8,953 nucleotides of DNA from an uncultured Ruminococcus sp. (GTDB lineage Bacteria; Bacillota; Clostridia; Oscillospirales; Ruminococcaceae): positions 1-8,953 of the forward strand of contig CAMWXM010000107.1 in assembly GCA_947178195.1 (NCBI GenBank). Reading direction: 5' to 3'. The number at the start of each line of letters is the position of its first letter. The first letter of the stretch is position 1. The notes under the pieces are model-generated. The model ran no database searches. It saw only the letters and a program-made list of their open reading frames with translations, and had not been told where the DNA came from. Of the stretch, positions 5,490-8,953 are shown in pieces. A program made the translations under genes and the position numbers.

Positions 5490-5546
5490 AAAAAAACTTA
5501 AGGCAACACCTAACAAAGATTGTACGGTGTTGCCTTAAGTTTTTTT
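5490..5546. terminator. Perfect 21-bp inverted repeat, bidirectional terminator
   Basis: Positions 5490-5510 (seven A, then CTTAAGGCAACACC) are the exact reverse complement of 5526-5546 (GGTGTTGCCTTAAG then seven T), around a 15-base loop. The long stem with A- and T-runs on either side will terminate transcription both ways, most obviously that of the ATPase-like gene ending at 5589. The GGTGTTGCCTTAA core is shared with 831-843, so the hairpin is also part of a repeat family. Confidence 0.8.
5520..5538 (+). repeat. Second copy of the 19-bp direct repeat flanking the module
   Basis: TTGTACGGTGTTGCCTTAA differs from 825-843 at one base. The two copies have the same orientation and enclose the RNA-repair operon, the WYL pair and the toxin-antitoxin locus. 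Confidence 0.55.
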
Positions 5547-5588
5547 AAAAATGAAAGTGTTCCGATAAATATATAAAATAAATTTTTC

Positions 5589-8063
5589 TCAGGTTTTACG
5601 AGATTTTACGATAAGAGCCGTAAGAGCAGTACACAAAAGCTGATATCCAAAAATTTTAACAGGAGTAATTTCCGAAAAAGCGTTAAGAAAGCAATTCAGC
5701 GCAACGATAACAAATCCAAGCAAAGCCGTTCCGAACTGAATGGCAAGTCCAAGACTTACAGTCTTTCTTATAGCCTTAGTGCCCATTATAAGCTGCATAA
5801 ACGAAGTAAATCTTCCTGAGCATGCCATAGAAGCGCTTATTTTTTTCACCTTTTTTGTTTCATCATCAAAATCCTTGACCAACCTTTGAGGAATTATTTT
5901 TATAAGATCTTCGGGATAATGAAAAAGAGTTGACAGACGGTTTATAGTAATAAATGGATCGACGCTTTTTACGATAACCGCAATATCCTTTTTTTCAAGC
6001 TGTTTCATGCATTTTACAACTGCCGTACTTGACGTAACCTCGATTATAAACATTGCCGCCAGATTTCCCGAAACCGAAAGATAAAGCGCATCCTTTCCGC
6101 CTTCGGTAAATTCCTTTTCTTTTGTAAGGGTAGGTATGCCCTCTATCTTATGATTTGCCAGCAGCTCACGATTTCCGAAAAGAATACGACGGTTTTTTAT
6201 CCAGCCGCAAAGACCCATAGAATCCTCATAAACAAAATTATCCACACGGCTCAGCGTCTGATTTTTATCTGCGATAATATCAGAAAAAAGCTCTTTTAAT
6301 ATACTTCCGCCACATGCGGTAATACTTGCCGCTTCAAGAAGAGCGTCCTCGATCTTTGTTCCCGAGAATAATTTTATAGAGCATAAATTAATAGTACCGG
6401 CTGGAAAAAATGAATCTGCGCTTACCATTACTGAATTTGTATCGTAAAAGTCGTCAACGCTCTGATATCCCAGCATTATTCCGTGGTTACGCACATATTT
6501 TCTTGCTGCCTTTTCCAAGGGGATAGCTGCAATAAGTGGAACAGCTATGCATGCGCATGCGCTTACGCTTGCCGAAAAAACAAAAAGTCCGAATCCGACA
6601 GCTTCCATAGTCAGCGTTTTCATTCTGAAAAATGTAACTCCTGCTGCCAACAAAAGAGAAAAAATCATTACCATAGGAGAAATTATACGACTGTATCTAT
6701 CTCCCGTATCGGCGGAATATGTATATTTTGCAAAATCCTTTATAAAATTCGTTTTTTTCATTGTTGCAAGAATAGGAAAATCGCCGATAGTTCCCCTGGT
6801 AAAGCTTTCAGACCTGTCGTCGTCCTCAACACATACTATTGCGTAAGTATCTCTGTATTTTGAAATATAGCTGAAATTCATTTCCATTCTTTTCAAAATA
6901 AGTTTTTTCCCCACTGCGTTAAATAGCAGACTTAAAATCGCAACAGGAACATATATGAAAATCTTCCCTTTCTGTAGCATATCTTCACTAAATATTGCCG
7001 CCGCTGCAGTTGCAATACCAGAAGAAAAAACCGCAAGAGCCGAAAGACTATCGCTGTCTGGTCGGAATTTAAACAGGCTTTTGATACCATTGCAGAATGT
7101 ACTGAATGAAATCGCAGCAGAAAGCACAAGTACGGTAAACTGTATCCAGCAATAAGGTACGGGCGATGCTTTGCTGTCAAGTAGCTCGGGAACAGGAAGC
7201 CCTATAAGCGTTCCCATTGACATATAGCAGCTGAAAACCGTCATTATAAGCAAAACAGTAATACGGAAGGATATATTTTCCTTGACTTCGGTAATATCCT
7301 GCTTGATTTTTCTTGCATCCTCAAAGCTGTCGTAGTCTTTTATAGTCTGCTTTTTATTGATAAGCTTCTGACTCTTTTTTTTACCCTTGTTTTTTACATT
7401 AGTATCATCTTCTTCTGAGGGGATATTTATTTCGGTTATTTTTATATCCAGCGCATCAGGGTTGTTCTGCTCAGAAAGCGGTATGATATTTCCGTTATCA
7501 TCGGCTATAGGTTCAGGGGGCAGTTCATCAGACTGACGGTGTATAATAAACTTTTTGCTCTTTTTTTCGGGTTTTGTGTAGATTCCGTCAGGCGATTCTA
7601 CAGCGTATGTATAATCCGGCTTCTTTTTCTTATTTTTTTTACGCCGTCTGGCACGCATTTCTTTAGCCCTGGTGGAATTGCTCATTTTACGAACCTTCGG
7701 GATATGATTATCGTTGGCTGGCTGAGCAAGCATTACAGCACCGTCATATCCGTCGATTATATCGGTCGGTCTCGGCGGAAGATCGGCAGTAGTTTTCCTT
7801 ACCTCTTTTACCGAATTAATATATGAAACATTCGGACGGTTTACATCCGAAACGGCAAATTTTCCGTATTGATGGCTGGGAGCTGGTCGTTTCAACAGCT
7901 CCTGCTCTGCTGATTTTATATCGTCAGAGCTGTAAACAGCTGTGCTATCAGCTGGATTATAAGTGTTTTCAGCTCCATCAGCATTATTATTTATGTTTAA
8001 AGACGGCTCATTGCCGCTTGAATATTCATTTAAAATTTCATCAACTTTTATATTATCAGGCAT
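5589..8063 (-). CDS. P1B-type ATPase-like membrane protein lacking catalytic motifs
   Basis: This 824-residue protein has a disordered, lysine-rich N-terminal region of about 260 residues (basic block RRRKKNKKKK at 140-148) and then the fold of a heavy-metal P-type ATPase: about eight membrane helices (near 264-288, 303-326, 338-358, 366-388, 459-479, 486-515, 768-792, 800-818) and a cytoplasmic region at 520-765. Homology shows in ARKYVRNHGIMLGYQSVDDF (519-538), FGNRELL (629-635) and GGKDALYLSVSGNLAAMF (655-672). Key motifs are gone: CPC reads CAC (503-505), the phosphorylation loop DKTGT reads DSFFP (550-554), the TGE of the actuator domain and the HP of the nucleotide domain are absent, TGDN is replaced by the region near VKSVD (698-702), and GDGxND is lost (around 742-752). 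No heavy-metal-binding domain is seen. It is therefore unlikely to pump ions by the normal cycle. It reads as an intact open frame 89 bases after rlmB, with GGAG 10 bases before ATG. Confidence 0.75.
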   Translation of the reverse strand: MPDNIKVDEILNEYSSGNEPSLNINNNADGAENTYNPADSTAVYSSDDIKSAEQELLKRPAPSHQYGKFAVSDVNRPNVSYINSVKEVRKTTADLPPRPTDIIDGYDGAVMLAQPANDNHIPKVRKMSNSTRAKEMRARRRKKNKKKKPDYTYAVESPDGIYTKPEKKSKKFIIHRQSDELPPEPIADDNGNIIPLSEQNNPDALDIKITEINIPSEEDDTNVKNKGKKKSQKLINKKQTIKDYDSFEDARKIKQDITEVKENISFRITVLLIMTVFSCYMSMGTLIGLPVPELLDSKASPVPYCWIQFTVLVLSAAISFSTFCNGIKSLFKFRPDSDSLSALAVFSSGIATAAAAIFSEDMLQKGKIFIYVPVAILSLLFNAVGKKLILKRMEMNFSYISKYRDTYAIVCVEDDDRSESFTRGTIGDFPILATMKKTNFIKDFAKYTYSADTGDRYSRIISPMVMIFSLLLAAGVTFFRMKTLTMEAVGFGLFVFSASVSACACIAVPLIAAIPLEKAARKYVRNHGIMLGYQSVDDFYDTNSVMVSADSFFPAGTINLCSIKLFSGTKIEDALLEAASITACGGSILKELFSDIIADKNQTLSRVDNFVYEDSMGLCGWIKNRRILFGNRELLANHKIEGIPTLTKEKEFTEGGKDALYLSVSGNLAAMFIIEVTSSTAVVKCMKQLEKKDIAVIVKSVDPFITINRLSTLFHYPEDLIKIIPQRLVKDFDDETKKVKKISASMACSGRFTSFMQLIMGTKAIRKTVSLGLAIQFGTALLGFVIVALNCFLNAFSEITPVKIFGYQLLCTALTALIVKSRKT

Positions 8064-8152
8064 CTATATCAATCTCCAATTATTTAGTAGTATTACGTGG
8101 TTTATGTAAATATGACGGAAATTTTTTAAGTAGATCCGCTGTGTACACTGCC

Positions 8153-8884
8153 TTATTTTTTACGCTGTCTTACGACCTCGTACATAAAAATCCCGGCAGC
8201 AACAGAAGCATTTAATGAAGTGATTTTGCCGTTCATAGGCAGTTTTAAAAGAAAATCGCATTTTTCTTTAATAAGTCTTCCCATACCAAAGCCCTCAGAA
8301 CCGATAACAAGAGCAACACTTCCGCTCAGGTCAACTCCGTCATAGCTTTCACCTGAAGCGTCTGTGCCATATATCCATACTCCGTTATCTTTCAGAGTAT
8401 CTATAGCTGCCGCAAGATTGGAAACTCTTGCGACAGGAAGCCAGCTTGCTGCGCCGGCTGATGTTTTATGAACTGTAGCATTCAAAGATGCGCTTCTTCT
8501 TTTGGGAATTATTATCCCATCTGCCCCGGCAGCTTCGGCAGTTCTTATAATTGCTCCAAGATTATGAGGGTCTTCTATTTCATCGCATATTATTATAAAC
8601 GGGTCTGTGCCTTTTTTTGCCGAAACCTCCAGTATATCCTCAATCGACACATATTCAGCACAGGCTATGGCAGCAGCAACGCCCTGATGAGCCGCTCCGT
8701 CTGTCATCTGGTCAAGCTTTCTAGAGCTTACATCCTTTACAACAATGCCGTTTTTTTTCGCCATGACACGTATCTTGCCAAGAACGCCATTTTCACCGTT
8801 TATATATATAGTATCAATAGAAATCCCAGACCTCAGAGCTTCTGAAACAGGATTTCTGCCGCATATTAAATTTTTATCGTCCAT
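8153..8884 (-). CDS. rlmB: 23S rRNA (guanosine-2'-O-)-methyltransferase, RlmB/TrmH family
   Basis: RlmB methylates the 2'-O of a conserved guanosine (G2251 in E. coli numbering) in the peptidyl-transferase region of 23S rRNA, using S-adenosylmethionine bound in a SPOUT trefoil knot. The 243-residue protein has the family's N-terminal substrate-binding domain (ICGRNPVSEALRSG, 7-20; HQGVAA, 66-71) and the three SPOUT motifs: EDPHNLGAIIRTAEAAGADG (104-123) with N108 and catalytic R114, LVIGSEGFGM (192-201), and LPMNGKITSLNASVAAGIF (215-233). Length and motifs are those of a complete, active enzyme. The ATG at 8884 is preceded by AAGGAAG at 5-base spacing. The assignment to RlmB rather than another TrmH-like paralogue is by overall resemblance. 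It precedes the ATPase-like gene on the same strand and may share a transcript with it. Confidence 0.92.
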   Translation of the reverse strand: MDDKNLICGRNPVSEALRSGISIDTIYINGENGVLGKIRVMAKKNGIVVKDVSSRKLDQMTDGAAHQGVAAAIACAEYVSIEDILEVSAKKGTDPFIIICDEIEDPHNLGAIIRTAEAAGADGIIIPKRRSASLNATVHKTSAGAASWLPVARVSNLAAAIDTLKDNGVWIYGTDASGESYDGVDLSGSVALVIGSEGFGMGRLIKEKCDFLLKLPMNGKITSLNASVAAGIFMYEVVRQRKK

Positions 8885-8953
8885 TTAATCTTCCTTAATA
8901 ATTTACAAATTGTTTACATTATATTTATTATAACATTATTACAAAAAAATTAA
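8885..8953 (-). promoter_or_regulatory. Upstream region of rlmB with possible -10 boxes
   Basis: On the minus strand two TATAAT hexamers (8923-8918 and 8932-8927) lie upstream of the rlmB ribosome binding site. No good -35 is visible for the nearer one, and that of the farther one would be outside the window. A promoter here is likely but cannot be fixed. Confidence 0.4.

Noticed and set aside
5589..8063. A working copper or zinc exporter
   Set aside because: Overall fold matches, but the phosphorylation, phosphatase, hinge and metal-site motifs are all absent.
7823..8215. 130-codon plus-strand frame spanning the ATPase-like gene start and the rlmB end
   Set aside because: It is antisense to two supported genes and has no start signals; it is a compositional shadow.
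1..8953. CRISPR array, insertion sequence transposase, integrase or ribosomal RNA gene
   Set aside because: No regularly spaced repeats, transposase or integrase motifs, or rRNA-like sequence were seen on either strand.

Overview
The window looks like chromosome of a low-G+C Gram-positive anaerobe, most likely a clostridial gut bacterium of the Ruminococcus/Oscillospiraceae type. The reasons are strong Shine-Dalgarno sites (AGGAGG, AAGGAG), near-consensus TTGACA-N17-TATAAT promoters, A+T-rich spacers, hairpin/U-run terminators and a Firmicute-style small membrane toxin. The genus is an inference; no ribosomal RNA gene is present to settle it.

Layout. (1) 81-770 (+): an orphan three-helix membrane protein of unknown function with its own extended -10 promoter. 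(2) 864-900: a bidirectional terminator. (3) 970-2797 (-): an RNA-repair operon, read right to left as rtcB (RNA ligase), a DIP1984-family protein and, directly after its stop codon, a sequence that folds like a tRNA (D-, anticodon-, variable- and T-arms) but has no normal acceptor stem or CCA end. (4) 2798-2936: a divergent promoter region with an inverted repeat over the rtcB promoter. (5) 2937-5123 (+): two tandem WYL-domain transcription regulators. (6) 5150-5457: a compact type I toxin-antitoxin locus with a 33-residue membrane toxin and a convergent antisense RNA, each with a textbook promoter. (7) 5490-5546: a perfect 21-bp inverted repeat that serves as terminator and belongs to a small family of TTAAGGCAACACC repeats seen at up to four places. 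(8) 5589-8884 (-): rlmB (23S rRNA 2'-O-methyltransferase) followed by a large P1B-type ATPase-like protein that has lost its catalytic motifs.

How it fits together. The core of the window is a probable RNA-damage response cassette. RtcB rejoins RNA broken to 2',3'-cyclic phosphate or 3'-phosphate and 5'-OH ends, as many tRNA-cutting toxins leave them. Two divergently encoded WYL proteins are the obvious candidate sensors/regulators of rtcB. The tRNA-like RNA in the same transcript could be a decoy, a sensor, a guide or a substrate. The WYL promoter is near consensus, whereas the rtcB promoter has a good -10 and a poor -35 with a palindrome over it, which suits activator control. The toxin-antitoxin locus lies directly after the second WYL gene. 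Copies of a 19-bp direct repeat lie at 825-843 and 5520-5538, on either side of the cassette plus toxin locus, so this whole stretch may be an acquired module placed next to housekeeping rlmB.
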